A stretch of DNA of 64,000 bases from Haemonchus contortus (Eukaryota; Nematoda; Chromadorea; Rhabditida; Trichostrongylidae). The stretch covers positions 5,210,015 to 5,274,014 of the forward strand of contig LS997562.1 in NCBI GenBank assembly GCA_000469685.2, read 5' to 3'. The notes below the pieces were generated by a model. It had not been told where the DNA came from, searched no databases, and worked only from the letters and a program-made list of their open reading frames with translations. Shown one piece after another: positions 25,618 through 39,400 of this stretch (position 1 is the first letter of the stretch; the number at the start of each line of letters is the position of its first letter). Both the position numbers and the translations under genes were made by a program.

Positions 25618-25900
25618 ATGGAGGTGGTGTAGGTGCAGGTGGCGCGATACCACACACGCATGCACGGGGATCGAATCCAGGGCTGATACCCGCCTGGACC
25701 AACCAACTCTAAATCTCTCTGGGTCGGTCAGTTCTTAGCAGACCTGTCTTGAAGACAAAAGTACTGATTTGTTCATCGTCCGGCCCCCGCAAAACAGTGT
25801 GTCGGCTCCCCATGCGTTCAGAACGTCCCTACGGTTCTGAATGGAAATCGAATGCGGGGATGCATTCCTTGAACGAGATTGATCAGCCTCAAAAACTTGC
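25618..25900 (+). repeat. SINE-like repeat, full-length copy
   Basis: Starts GGAGGTGGTGTAGGTGCAGG with B-box-like GGGATCGAATCCAGG, then GGGTCGGTCAGTTC, AAAAGTACTGATTTG, TACGGTTCTGAATGG and GATTGATCAGC. Same order as the 20341 copy. Confidence 0.8.
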
Positions 25901-28900
25901 GAGTTTTTATTCTTTTGTTTCATGGAACTGAGATTGTTCATTGGGATCCTGCTGTTCCAAGGGCACAAAGTGTATCTTTCCAGTCGTTCAAAGTTTTTAG
26001 GATGAAATCTGATTGGAAAGCTGTCCATTGTTCTGCTTGCTCGTTTGGTATTCTGTGTCATCCAGTTCATGCAGTTCCAATCCAGCGGTCACCGTTTGAT
26101 CGCAAAATATCGCTATCTCATCTGAATTTTGATTCCTTTGTCTCTCTGATACTCAATAGATACATACTCCGAGGGATGTATATGCCCAATTGCTTCGGAT
26201 CATCCAGATCAGAATACTTCTACTTCTTTTCCTCAGAGTTATCAGATGCATGGCGCGCATAAGAAGCAGTTCTATTATCTCTCTCCGTACATTCTCCATG
26301 AGAAAAAGCCTTTGACTCCGAAAATATTTTAGTATTTTAAATGACTTTCTTACTTCAGTCTGCCCTTATCGAGGCACTAACCAGTCTAGTATCCATAAAG
26401 GGGAATGTGCTTATTCCAATTTGCTCTGAAGCTTTTTTTTGACGTGCTTCACATTCCATTCAAACAGCTGCAGAAGAATAATGTGTAGTTATATTAGTTT
26501 TATTAGATTACGGTAAGCCGAGATTGGCGTGGTATTGCTAGAAGCTGCTAAACTTAGAAGGCCAATAACTTGCCTTTTTAACTTTTCACTCGATCATCTC
26601 AATTAATTCAATCCCGATCCTTTGGACTGATGGGTCGGAGCTGAAATGAGGAGATCTGAAGTGAGAGTAGGACTCGATACAGTCGGATAACAGAATTTCT
26701 CAAGACCCCACCCCCCCTCTTTTCCCAACTTTCCTAGCCAGTAGGTGCCTTTCAAAGTGCTTCCAAACTCTAAGTAAAAGGGGGTCCCTCGGAGAATCTG
26801 CAAAAAGGGATCAATGGATATCAATCGATTTATTCCGGTTTTTCGTTTTTCTAAGAGATTCTTCATTTTTCTTGATTTAAACGAATCTACCTGTTTTATT
26901 GATTTTCCAGTTCTCCCACCCGTGAACTGTGAATAACGTTTAGCTCCTACATGCTCCGGGGCTCCGCTTACGCCTTCATTTCTATTATGATTCTAAATTC
27001 GAGCATTTTCTTTCAGCAATAAAATCGTACAGTCAGATTTCAGAAGCGCTGATTCATTGTCCATTTGTATTCTTCGATGACTGACAATTGCATTTCTTTT
27101 GTTGTTATCTAAACGCCTTTGATCAATAATGGTGAATTTTTTGTTTGAAATCATTCACTTCACAAAGACATCACACTATTCTCATCCGTAATGAAGAGTG
27201 TTTCACCTAAATGGTAGGGGGAACGGGAGTGGGGGAAGAGGGAAGGCAGATCACCTATGGATAGATACTAGTGTAGATTTTTTTGTCTCAGTCGATTAAA
27301 GACGCTTATACAAGTTAATCAGTCATTATATTGAGCTTTTTTCTTCCTGAAAATATCTGAAAGTCAGAGAATTTTAAACGATGTCTAGAAATCATTTACT
27401 AATTTTTACAAGATCGGAGAGTTATGACTAAAACCTCGAGACCTCACGGGACTCGAACCTGTACTTGTGCTATCCGGATACCGTACTTTTATCCATTGCA
27501 CTGCCGAGAACCCACTTGCCCTCGCCTTATTTTTGGTTATTGTTTTCCTTCAATACGCACAGTCATAAACAATCTGAGGCATATGAGAAATGTAAGCATT
27601 CTGACTATTCATCATAAGAATTAACAAATCAACGTTCCATCTATTCGAGCACAATCGTCAGATGTGTAGTTGTTTTATCTGTTTGTAAGAAACTTTGGAA
27701 AGATGTTGCTTTGTAGGGTAAAATCGCCAAAACATAAGAACACATTTACTTCTCAGATGAATTTTTAGATTAAAAAGGGTTTCTCAGTTGAAAATTCAGT
27801 TGGCACCTTTCTATGAATCACCGTAGACCGGATTTGTATGGCCTTTAATCCCTAATATTACGCATTCATGTGACCATGATTTTGATTGACTAATGTGTGT
27901 GTAACAAAGTACGTAACGACTGTTTGGGAAGCGTTTGTTCTGAGGATTCCGTACTTAATGAGCTGTACGTCCTCAACTTCAAAGTAACATTTCACCCTGA
28001 AAATGGTTTCAGGGACATTCCCCTAGAATTAACTCATGCTTACACCTACCTCCGTGAATCATTTGTGGAGCTGGCAATCAGGAAACATTCTGGATAAGGC
28101 GTTACAAGTTTCGAAGGTAGTATCGGTTATATGCCAGCCTGAAGGCGGACGAGTTTTATGGCGTTGTAGAGGATGCACCATTCACAAGGACCACCCATTT
28201 TGGAAATATTTGGAACCAGTCGTGATGACGACAGTGGAAGGCATTTTTTAAACAATTTTCGCTCAACATAATCAGTTCTTTACGCGATTGTAATAAATTA
28301 TATCAAGTTCTAGTATCCCTTTCATGCCATCTCTGTCAAGAAAACTCGTGAGCTTTTCTCCACCAACACTTTTGCTACTCAATTCAAAAAGAGTACCTCC
28401 AAATGATCGGAGCATGTGTCTCTAACTTCACAGCTGATTCTATCGGTTTCGTCCGACCTCTTCAAACCGCTCTAAAATTTTTACCGTACGTCGAACGCAT
28501 GGCGTATTCTGAAAAGGTTCGTCAGAATCATCTACTTCCTATTCAGGTGCATTCGACCTGAGATGCATCTAGAATGTAGCTGAAGCTCTTTATCCTCATA
28601 AAAATCTATATTTGCATACCTGAATAGGAAATCCGGTTTAGCAATGACTATGCAAATATGAATCGATTGCGTCGTAAAGTATCGGATGTCGTCAGGTTTC
28701 ATCGTTAGTATAGCTGGCATTCATGGTTATTGTTTATCATTTATTTGTTTTTATTTACATTTTATTAGATCCGGCAATATTGTCTCCTAGTAATCGTTAT
28801 ATCGCAATGTGGATGGCTGAATTGTGTGTGTGTGTCCGAATTCTGAGCCAATTTATCGGTTGCTGAATGGAATGGCTGGACCGATAGTAATATATATCTG

Positions 28901-29014
28901 TATCCGTATCCTATACGTATCCGTCAACTACACGTAATTAGTGAAGGTTTATCCTCTCTCGCAGAATAAGTTTCTACCTCTAGTTCATGCAGTTGTACCT
29001 TGCTTCCCGAGGTT
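25901..29014. other. Gene-poor region with one tRNA-like block
   Basis: No supported gene. Upstream exons of the gene starting at 30454 could lie here but I could not place any. Confidence 0.35.
27434..27511 (-). pseudogene. tRNA-like sequence (possible tRNA-Arg-type pseudogene)
   Basis: On the minus strand GTGCAATGGATAAAAG resembles a D-arm/A box and GGTTCGAGTCCCG is a near-perfect B box. Spacing is about right for a tRNA, but the acceptor and anticodon stems do not pair, so it is a pseudogene or SINE head. Confidence 0.4.
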
Positions 29015-29328
29015 ATATGTCGTTTGGCGCGATTTCTCCCATCGCGCCGCCCATTCGACGCGTTTTGCGAACTGGACAACTCGTCCAGGTGATCGAGCAC
29101 CCACTGCCCATCCAGCCGATAGAAGCCCGATCGTTGACGCCACGCTGATAGGCAGAATACAAGCAAGTCCACAATACGGCACCTAAGAATAGCGGCATCA
29201 TCGATCGGGCCATCAGCTAGAAGGGCAGTGCGCTGCCCGATCTCCTTGGCGAGTTGTCCAGCTCGCAAACCGCGTTGAATGGGCGGCGCTATGAGAGTGA
29301 TAGTGCTAAACGACCACCCCCATTTCCC
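29015..29328. repeat. Foldback (long inverted-repeat) element
   Basis: Left arm about 29019-29160 and right arm about 29165-29318 are imperfect reverse complements with almost no loop. Matching blocks include GCGCCGCCCATTCGACGCG against CGCGTTGAATGGGCGGCGC, and GGACAACTCG against CGAGTTGTCC. The outer end GTCGTTT is mirrored by AAACGAC. ORFs here on both strands are products of the palindrome. No transposase. Confidence 0.8.
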
Positions 29329-30453
29329 AGTAGTGTGCGTGCTCCTAGTGGTACATCAGCGGGAGAAATTTCGGACCTAAAGACACACACTTCCTGGAAA
29401 CACCATAATCGCACTTTCAATACTTGCTGATCTGGCTTTTTTCTCTTAATGCTCACCTCTACCAACATCAATAATATTTCCTATTTGTACGCTTCCTTTA
29501 CCTAAAATGGCTTCTCGAATAAACTCATAGGATTACTTGAGTAAGGGGATTCATCGTTGAAGTTGGAAGCATGTGGGGATCATGCGATATTGATAGACTT
29601 CTCAAATGAGCATCAAGTCCCGTTCAAGATTTTCAACCCTTGCAACAAACCATCATTGGTGCATAGTCTTTTGAGTGGATATTGATTCTACGCGCATGCA
29701 ATCGATATAAATTGATTTTCAAATCATGGCAAGGCGGTCTGAAGTGTCGAAAAAGCAGATTCATTGGTCAGTCTTAAGGTATCACATCCATTGGGAAATT
29801 GTTGCCACTCCAAGTTTATTTCTGGTGAAACCAGAACTCGGAAGACGATTTATTACAAATTAATATTACCCTTACCTTTCCTGTGGCAAGTAATCTTCGA
29901 AAGGATTTTGTGATCTTCCATTGCGGAAATCGTCCCGAAAAAATGTTTTTCACAGGTTGGTTGACCTTCCTACTAAGGGTATGACAACACTTCGACGATG
30001 CTGCTTCATCATGCTATGCATACAATGTGTCATAGCATACCAGCCCTCCCACATGGGAACACGCCATCACTTTTTCGCATGATTCCCACTTTAAGCATGA
30101 GGGCATCGTTAAGCAAACATCGTAACTGACTTTCGCCTCTGTTCCTTGCGACTCTAGTATCTTTTACAAACCAAAACCGACAGTGCGAATGGAACGTGAG
30201 CTACAATTTTCCCACAATTTTTTTCTGTAGCTTCTGTAGCTGTAGGGAATTGTAGCTTGCGTTCTTGTTCACGCTTTTGCTTGTTTACTGTTGTGGGATT
30301 TTAATAACAATTATTTCCTTCTCTCCTCATAAACTTCATAAAAAACTCGTATCAGCGCAAGTTTCCTGATCATCCTCATTCTCATCACTTTCCTTGTGTT
30401 CTCTCCAAACAGCTTATATGATGATATGACAGTCCTTTTTGGTGTTCCTTAAG
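29329..30453. other. Region upstream of the first resolved exon at 30454
   Basis: No exon recognised. The first resolved exon of the next gene needs an upstream exon, so this span is probably intronic or holds an undetected 5' exon. Confidence 0.35.
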
Positions 30454-33400
30454 ATGTCGGTTACCCCCAGGCAGTTCCTGGGAGCATTTCCGTACCCAGT
30501 AATCTATGGAATTTGTTTAGAAGAGGCGTGGATCGATCCGGTTTTGGTAACCGCCTGCAAAGCAGTGCAACCAAAATGCGGCCACCTCCTACAGGACATA
30601 TGGTGATCAACATGAAGACGACCATCACCACTCATGGAGCCCACAATGGTGTCATTGTACATGCTGGTGTACAGTCAGGTGGAGCGGGAACTTCTCAAGG
30701 TAATGATCTGATTTGAAGACCCTTTTCGGAATTTTCATTGTCGTTGTCGTCACTGTCGTCACTTGACCAGAAGCAATTCAGTGCATAGCAGTAGCTTTGG
30801 AAGAGTTAACTCCATCATGAGAGTATGGCGTAATCTAAAACACTGTCAAAGATTGACAAACTGTAAGCCGTTTTCACATGGGTACAAATAGTTCTGGAGG
30901 GCTTGAGCTCTCTGTTACGGTGGAATAGGATGAGATTGGCTCAATGGCACGAGGTGTCCCGCACTGATATAACTTGAATCTTGGCCTAACTTTCCATAAG
31001 TTCTGGTCCCTGCTCAATCCTTCAAATGGAATAGAAACATTGAATTAGATATAGTATCTAATTCCCCTTGTTATACCTGCTGCGTTAGCTAAATATCATA
31101 CGAAATATCTCTACAATTAAATTGAGAAGACGAGTGTATGGCTATCATTAATGATCAAAAAATTGATCTTTATTACGTAACTTCGAATTTTAGGCTCTCA
31201 GTGGTATATACCGTCACAGTTTCCACAAATTGAAACACCCGGCGGTACGACTCTTCATGCCGTTGCTGCTGGAACCAGTCAAGAGAATTTGGCAACAAGT
31301 GAGTTCGAATCCTGTGATGGCTTTAGATGATATGATCACAGAGATGTCCTACAAAAATACCCACACTAGCTTGTTGATTATCTTGCTTGTTTGTTTATCG
31401 AACAACATGACACGTCACAAGGTGGTTCGCATTTTCAATTTTCAAAGTTTTCATAATTTCTTCTTAAGCAGATACTCGGCTGCTGAATATCTGCGCTTGC
31501 TCAGTCTTTATTTTGTTTACTTATTTTTCGCTTATTTGTTTATTTTATTTATTTGTTTATAGAACAGCATGGTGTTAAAAATCTACATTTCTCACTTACC
31601 TATTTACCCATTGTTTTTTTATACAAGAAATATCATAATCGCAGAGCGCTTACCTGTTTATCGTAAAACATGGTCAAGAAATGACCGTGCTTGTTTATTG
31701 AGTGTTTACACCCTTGTTTGTTGATTTCTTAGTCATTTGAAATTTTGATTATAAAGTGTTTACTTCGCTTTGTAATTTGATTGCTTGTCTATTTATTTCT
31801 TTTTATTGTTATTTACTTATTACTTGCTTGTTTACTTACTTATTTATCGAATAGCATGATCGGAGAATGCCTACATTTTACATCTTCTTGTTTATTCATT
31901 TATTTTTTTTCTTATCATTGTCACAGAGCACTTGCGTTTATTCATTTATTTATTTATCTATTTAACGAATGACATGATCATATAACTATTGTTTATTTAT
32001 TTGTTCATTCATATTTTTGTTTATTTTTTCGTTTAGCGAATCATGATCGCAAACAGTTAGCCTTTGGTTATTTGTTTGCTTGCTTGTTTATTTACTTTTC
32101 ACTTTCATTGTGATCCGTTTATTTTTTGTTTATTTATTTGTTTATTTACTAATTTATCTTCACATATATCGATTTTGCCCTTATAAAGCAGACTTAATAA
32201 CAATCATATCGAGTATGAAGGATTCATAGAAGATCAAATAATAAAGTGGTCAAAAGTATGCAATCGATTTATTCAGGTTGGCCTTCCCTACACATCAACA
32301 CAGCATCTCCTATACCTGAACAGCGACCGCCTCGACAGGATCGGTCTCCGTTGCTGTCACGCCAAGAGCCTTCCCCACAACCTCGACGACGTGAACCTTC
32401 TCCACTTCCTCGACGGAATGGCCCTTCTCCACAGTTCCGACGGCAAGAGCCTTCGCCACCACTACGACGAGCTCCATCTCCGCCTGCATCGCCAGTTTTC
32501 TCGTTTACCGGACGGGATTCTCCACCGGACGAATTCATTCAACCCACGAAGGTCACCCTGAATGTGTTCAACCCGGTGGGTTCGACTTATTTTTTCTGAG
32601 TTCTTCTTTTAGCTTTGGAGTTTGAATTGTCGTTTCCTCCCCCTCGGGATTTTCTCCTTCCATCTGTTTCAAGTTTTGAAGAAATATCATAAAAACCTAT
32701 GGTTTCAAGTTGTTTTACCTCCCTTTTCGGGGTGGGGGGTTTCATTTGTTGAATTTGGGTATCGATGCTGTACTTGCTTACTTTTCACATCCATTCGCTG
32801 ACTTTGCTGATTTTTCGGCCGATTTCCGAGATCGAAATCGGCTAGACCTCAAAGTTCATGAGTTTTTGACGATTCTTCCAAGTTTTGGGTAGGAGGTTGG
32901 GGAAACACATAAAGCGTCGTTCTTCGTTTGTGTCATGGTGGGATTATCCAGATCCCTGAGTGTTTACTTGGCCTAGCGTTGATACTGAACAAACAGCGAT
33001 CCTTGAAGTGTTACCAGCCGCAAATTCTATGAATAAGAGAGTTGCCATGTTCCGAAACCGGTTGAGGAAAGTTGGCTTCTTACATGACACTTCGGGAGCT
33101 CTTCTAGATGTTCCTGGGATTTATATCCTGGATAAGATTGCATTCCAAGCCAACGGAACCCTTCATCCCCCAGTTGTCAGTACTGCCTGGAAGGGTATGA
33201 AATACTGATGCATACGTCAGCTAGTCCCTTCAGGTTATTTATAGTTCATATCATCCCATTGAAATACGCTACGAATCTGGTTTGATGTTGTATGCATGGC
33301 GTACCCATTGAAAAAGCTAATTGACCTTAATTGACTCCCAGACGCTCGGTATTACTAACCAGTTATCATTCGTCTTTTTCAGGGAAATCCCCATCCAATC

Positions 33401-36400
33401 GCCTATGATACGTCTCTCCGTCGTGCGAATTCGCAGAATACTGACGCTCTTATCAATGATTCTGTTACGACCACCACCACAATTGAAGTGTTCCGTGCGC
33501 CGGTAAGAAACTTGGCCCTCCCCACTCTGCCAAGAGCTGTGTTAGTCCGTTTCAGTTGGATCCATCGAATCCGGATAGGGTTGTAGCATTACCTCCACCA
33601 CCAGTACCTAGTGTCGATGATCGGCCACTGTTGTTGAGGGTGAATGGACCTGGATATGAGAAATGGTCTAGTCAAAGGTGGGTGATTACCTGATTTGCGA
33701 ATTGTTTTAGATTTGTGTTCAGAGTTAGCGTCAGAGTGACTGGGCGGTAATGAGTAGGGTACCTATTGATTGATCTTTGAAATACTCATCGCGTCTGGTG
33801 ATTCGAAACTTCCAGAACGGAGACTCTGATCAATGATCGCCCTGTACAAGCTGTACCTGCCCATCCCGGAAAAGCTGTCCAATGGAAAGAAACTTTGGTT
33901 GAGGGTCTACAAGGACCGAAAAAAGTGTAAGCGCTAGTCATAGTGGAAATCGATTATCGATTACTTTTTGGAGATGAATTTTACTGTTTTCAGTTACGAT
34001 CCCTATTCGGGACAACGATCCCCATACGCAAATGCAGTGACGTCCCCACAACCTCCTGCTCGTCATCAATTCCAACTTCCAACTGTGAATTCGTTTGAAG
34101 AGCGGTGAGTTTGAGCTTCTTTGTCAATAACTGGTTCCTTTAGGGAGCGCTATAACGGTAGGGTGGTCACCTTCAATTTTTCTGTAAAATTTACTAGTCC
34201 ATCCTTCATTTCTTATTGGGCCCTGCTCCAACCATTTCTGGGGTACGCCATGCATTGGCTGCCATCCAAAGTTTTCGTACAATTCAAATACATTCCCAGT
34301 CCATGCGGTGTAATTCTTTCCTATTACAGGTTACTTCCACGTCCTACCTCCAACAGAACCGCGTATCTCGTTCAGTCTCCAACGGAGTTTTCAACTGTCT
34401 CCCATCCACTCATCTCTAACTCCAATGAAGATCTAAGCAGGTATGGCTTTACTTTCTACTACAAATTGCTGTTTTTATGGCAATTACTTTAGGACACAAT
34501 ATCAAAGAAGTCCGATACCGGCTGATTCTGTTAGTTATCACGAAATAATCACTCATCCTGCGGTTCCTGACACGACATTGGACTACCGTACACAGCACAG
34601 TGAAACTCCAATTCTAAACCATTCATCTCATGGTGGATATGAGCAAGTGCGTCGCCCAGCGTTACCATCTGCTCCTTTGATAACGTCGACGAATGGGACC
34701 ATGACTCGAAGCGTCTCCAGCCCTCTTTATGTGGAACCGAAGCGTGATCGATCGGTCAGACCTAATGTACCCCCACCGCCTCAGCCGCGTCGCCATTCGC
34801 GGCGGTCGCACAGTTCACATCGGCGGCGTCGCGATCACGACCATGAACGGTACGAGCGTCACCGCAGTGAATCGCCCAGCTATCGTCGGCCATCGGCCAT
34901 CACCCCGGCTTACACTGCATTCCAACCATCTTCCATATCTCCTGGATATCGTTTGGATCCGAACGTTCTGCCTGGCGAGGGACCATCGCGAGCGAATTCC
35001 CGGGAGATATTCAATCTGTACCAGACTCGTGATGCAATGCAAAACGTCGTTGCTCAATTGTAAGGATTTTCTGATGTTTTTTTTGTTTGACCGCATGCAT
35101 TGTTTTCAGTTGACTGTCGCTTCTTGCAAAACCTGGTGTTCTTTTTTGTGATATGGTCAATAATCTTGACAAAAACAGAGTATTACAGGGTGGGCCAAAA
35201 TTATGATTACAGCGCGCGCTGACGTTCATTGCAAATTTTTTCTGAGTTCATAACAATTCATTGAATTTCTTCCATTTCACGGAGTAGCTTACTTTATTAC
35301 CTTTCTAATGATACTAAACTTTTGGTAGATCTTTAACATAATATGAGCGTAACTAGTCCGTGAATTGAAGGTCGCTTTGCATTTACAAACACTTTTGGCA
35401 CGGTGCATCTACAGACGAACTAACGAAACAAGGCAGGTATTGCATTCAACCATAAGACGCTCTCGAGAGTTGGGAACAATTGCAGATAGGAGTGGTGAAC
35501 CTAGGAGAGCTGCGGTTATATTTAGGGGAAGTGTCAAGAAAGCAGGGCAAAGGTCTACGTAGCAGCAAAATTCATTCTGAGTCCAAAAAGGCTAAATGAA
35601 TGGATATGTCACGAAGTTTTCTGCGTGAAATCGTGAAGCATCACTTGCACAACGAGACCCTTATACGATCGAAAAGTGATTTCCCCGGTGAGCAGGTTAA
35701 AGAGAATAGAAATGTTGGCAAACAAAAGCTGCCTGTCGCATCCGGAAAAAATTGTCCTGCGGAATTCCTGCTCATCGACGAAAAGAGATTTACAGTGAAA
35801 TAGGTGCTCAATAAGTAGGGCGATAACATTTATGTGAAGCTTAAAGAAATGAAAGTGACACAGCGCCTGGCTCCTTAACTTTCTGTGATGGCCTGTGCTA
35901 GCATCACCACCGAGGCAAAGACAGCAATTATTCTTGTAAATTATGGAGTGAAACTTGGTTTGGAGGCCTGTTTGATCTCTTCGTGCGCAATAGAACACTT
36001 TCGCGATTCAAATAGGACATATTGTCGAGGTGAAGCTCCCGACCCCAGATCAGAAATCGTCGAGAAATTTCGTGAAAGGGGTTCTTTGACTTCATAATCT
36101 TCGATCAGTGATCACTCTGGAGCCCTGACCTGAATCCCTTGAATGTCTCAATGTGGTCAGCCTCTGAGATGGAAGCATCATTTAGCCCAAAGAAGAGGAG
36201 AAATAATCTCGAAAATGCTTAGCAAAAAGCCAGGACCATTTCGATGACCCTGGCTGCGTGCCACCGTCAATGCCGTCCATCGTCGTCTTTGGGGTTGGGT
36301 GAAAGAAGAAAGCAACAGATCCCAGTTTCAATGTACAGTTTTGATAAGAAATTTGTGATGAATCCTTCAATAAAATTGGTTCGCTCTATTGGCTTTCTAT

Positions 36401-39400
36401 TCGTTTTCTGCGATGTGATTTCTGTGTAATCATAATTTTGGCCCACCCTGTATACCCCTCCCAATAGAGGGGTTGGGTTTGAGCCTGAATGGTGTACTGT
36501 CAAGGGGGCCGCTACCACACGCACGATCCTGGGATGGAATCCCGGAGGGATACACGCTCAGGCCAAGCGAATCGTTCAGACTATTTCTTAGATGGGACGT
36601 TTAGCTACCGCGGACAACTTTTTGTCAAGCTAACCCGCCGGAATTATTAGATTATTAGGCTAGTAGGGCGGGGTCATGTCTTTGTGGTAGCGGAACCTCT
36701 TGACCACTGTTAGTGTTCCAGAAAATATTTTATAAAATTGAGTTTCATATATTCGAAGATTTCTGAACGCTGCCCCAAGAAATGTTTTGTGCTTTTTGTA
36801 CTAATTTTTACTGCCCACCGAGTCCAACATAGCTTTGCTTCGATCTGTTACACAGCAGTAATTATCCTTCTTTATTAGGGTCGTGAGACTTTCTGAAAAC
36901 TGTTTTTAAGCTTCTGTTTTGAATGCCTCTTTCTCATATGCTTCCACACCTAACCACATTCTATGTATCGATCAGTATTTGAATCTTATGACGTCGTGTT
37001 TATACTTTCCACACCTAAATATCTTTCATTCTCCCTACTCTTACCTCTACTACTTAAATAATACACGGTGATGTAATGAATTGTTTGCTAGCACATGATT
37101 CAGGGATACAATTGAATGGTCCTAAATGGAATTCGTTTTGTCCTTGTTTTGTATGATTTCTGACTAACTACCTTGTATAGGAGTCATCACTAGCTGATTG
37201 CATCCTCTTTGTCTTGCTGTGGTGTTGTCTTTCTTGATTCCTGATAGTAAACATTTCTTCCATTGGTGTACTGTAACAGTCGAAGCAAAGTTTACATTAC
37301 AATACCACAAATTTGCAATTCTGTTTTTTTAATAGGGCGCTGCCTGTTCGAAGTGTTGGGGGCTGGCAGATGGTCATTTGCTCTGATCGGGCCAATTTTT
37401 TGATGTTTAGTTGAGTTTTGAGTTCAATTTTTTAAACTAATCTAGCGGAAATTTGCATGTATCACAATTAAGGCAGTCGAGAAGTTCCTCACTATGTAGG
37501 GTAATTAAAAATATCGGATTCACACAATAATCTTTTAAAAAAAGGCCGTCAACAAAGCGAACCTCCACGAAGAAGGAGAGTTAAAGGGTCTGAACTCATT
37601 CGACTACTTCATTTCTTCCTTTTCGATGAACATACTTGCGAACTTCGGCGATAGGAGTCATCCTAGCTAGTTGCCTGCTTGTCTGAACTCTGGAACGAGG
37701 TTTAGTTCAAAGAGGATGAGCTGTGATACTGGGTTCGATACTCGCTTATGCCAAACAATCCTTCCCTCCCTGCGGGGTCGGTTAATCGGGATCAAACTCA
37801 TTTGGGAGGATAAAAGCACAAACTTGTAAGCAGGTCATTGTATAGGCTACATACGCATTCAATGCGTTACTACAATTCTGAATGAAAGTCGAATGCCGGG
37901 CTCATCCAAAAGCGAATTGTTTAACGCAAAATGCTTGATCCTTATCCTTTTTCATATTAGCATTAATATCAACATTAAAATAATTTTCAAGCACCAGTAT
38001 CACCGAACACTGTATCACTATATCGTTGGGAAGGCACTGAACCAAAAGACGATTTTGGCACGTGGGTAACGGACCAAAGAGGAGTGTGGGATAGGGGAGG
38101 GGGACGGGGACGGGCTCAGTGCGAGGTATCTTCTCGGTCGGAACAGTTTAGACTGATTCACAAGGCCAGAATTTTTTAGCATTTCTTTCTTTTCACGCTA
38201 GACTTACAAATTAAGTCATGGAATTATGTTATGGCAAAGTAGAAAAAGAAACTGTTTGCTTGGATAATGGACGAGTTGTCTGGAAAAATAGTAGGCAGGA
38301 AGGGCCGAGATTTTAGGACCGTAAGGGTGTTCATTCGTTTCCGTTTGCAGCAGAAGAGAAGATTAACAGTTCAAATATGAGTGTGCAAAGTTTTGAGAGA
38401 GAGTTGAAATGAATGAAGTATTTTCAGCGATGAATTGGGATACGGCTACGGTGATGGTCCTCTCCTATCTCCACTAACCGAATCAGATCATTCTGTCATA
38501 TCTGAACTATCTGCACGAGCTGATCGGACAAAATCTGATGCATTGGTGTCACAAACAATTCCACCGTTTACTGAGGTAAGTTATCTGTGTAGTGTGACAC
38601 CAGCGCTCAAAATTACGTTGAAAAACAGTTCACCTTCCCGGACTAGCCAAGTGGGCGTTCCTTTCGTGGGACGGGCTGATAGGATAGTTTGGGGTTGGTT
38701 TGACATTCAGTGGGTATAAATTAGACGAATGACTACAGGTAGGGCTGTTCTCAGGCGAAGAAGGGAGTTAATGTTAATGCTGTTCCTGGGGACGCATTGA
38801 TAGGACGGTTTGGGGGTCGGTGTGAATTGCAATGGGTATAAATCAGGACAAAAACCATAATCGGGGCTGTTTTCGGGCACAGATGGGGGGCCAAAACCGA
38901 TTCTACAACGTATAAAACTGGGTTTATTTACCACCCAGGTATATTGATTTCGCTGTTGAAGACAAGCCCTTGTTGTTTGTTTGCTTTTGCTTGTTTGTTG
39001 TTTTCTCCAGCTCTCAGCAGGCCCTACCCATTCACCCATTCTTTATGCATAGGATGACTTTTGCATATTGTAGTGTAAATTTTGAATATTTCAGCAGATG
39101 CCTCGCCCACTGCATCGGACCTCCCATGCGATGTCATCCGACGACTTCTACGAGGAACTGGATCACATCTACGAAGAGCTGGACAACTATAGGGCAAAAC
39201 TTGTAGATACCCCCGAGAGAAGTATGAGCTCCAGTACACTAAAGGGCGATCAAGAAAATGAAGAGCCCGAATTCGCATCCGTCATCCAACTTGAAGAAAC
39301 CGTTTCTGAATCGGACGACGAGAACGATGGGGACGACGAGGACGACGTTGTTCTACCCGAAGAGCTCAGCGAGTACAAAGCACTCATCGAGTCGCAGCCA

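Noticed and set aside
28535..28630. A short inverted repeat (TTCCTATTCAGG / CCTGAATAGGAA).
   Set aside because: Arms are only about 12 bp with a loop of over 60 bases; too weak to call an element.
29013..29268. Overlapping ORFs on both strands at 29 kb.
   Set aside because: They mirror each other because the region is an inverted repeat; not genes.
32960..33197. An 80-codon ORF between exons of the Pro/Ser/Arg-rich gene.
   Set aside because: The flanking exons 32575 and 33383 join in phase 0 without it, and its acceptor would give a stop. It could be an alternative exon, but nothing supports this.
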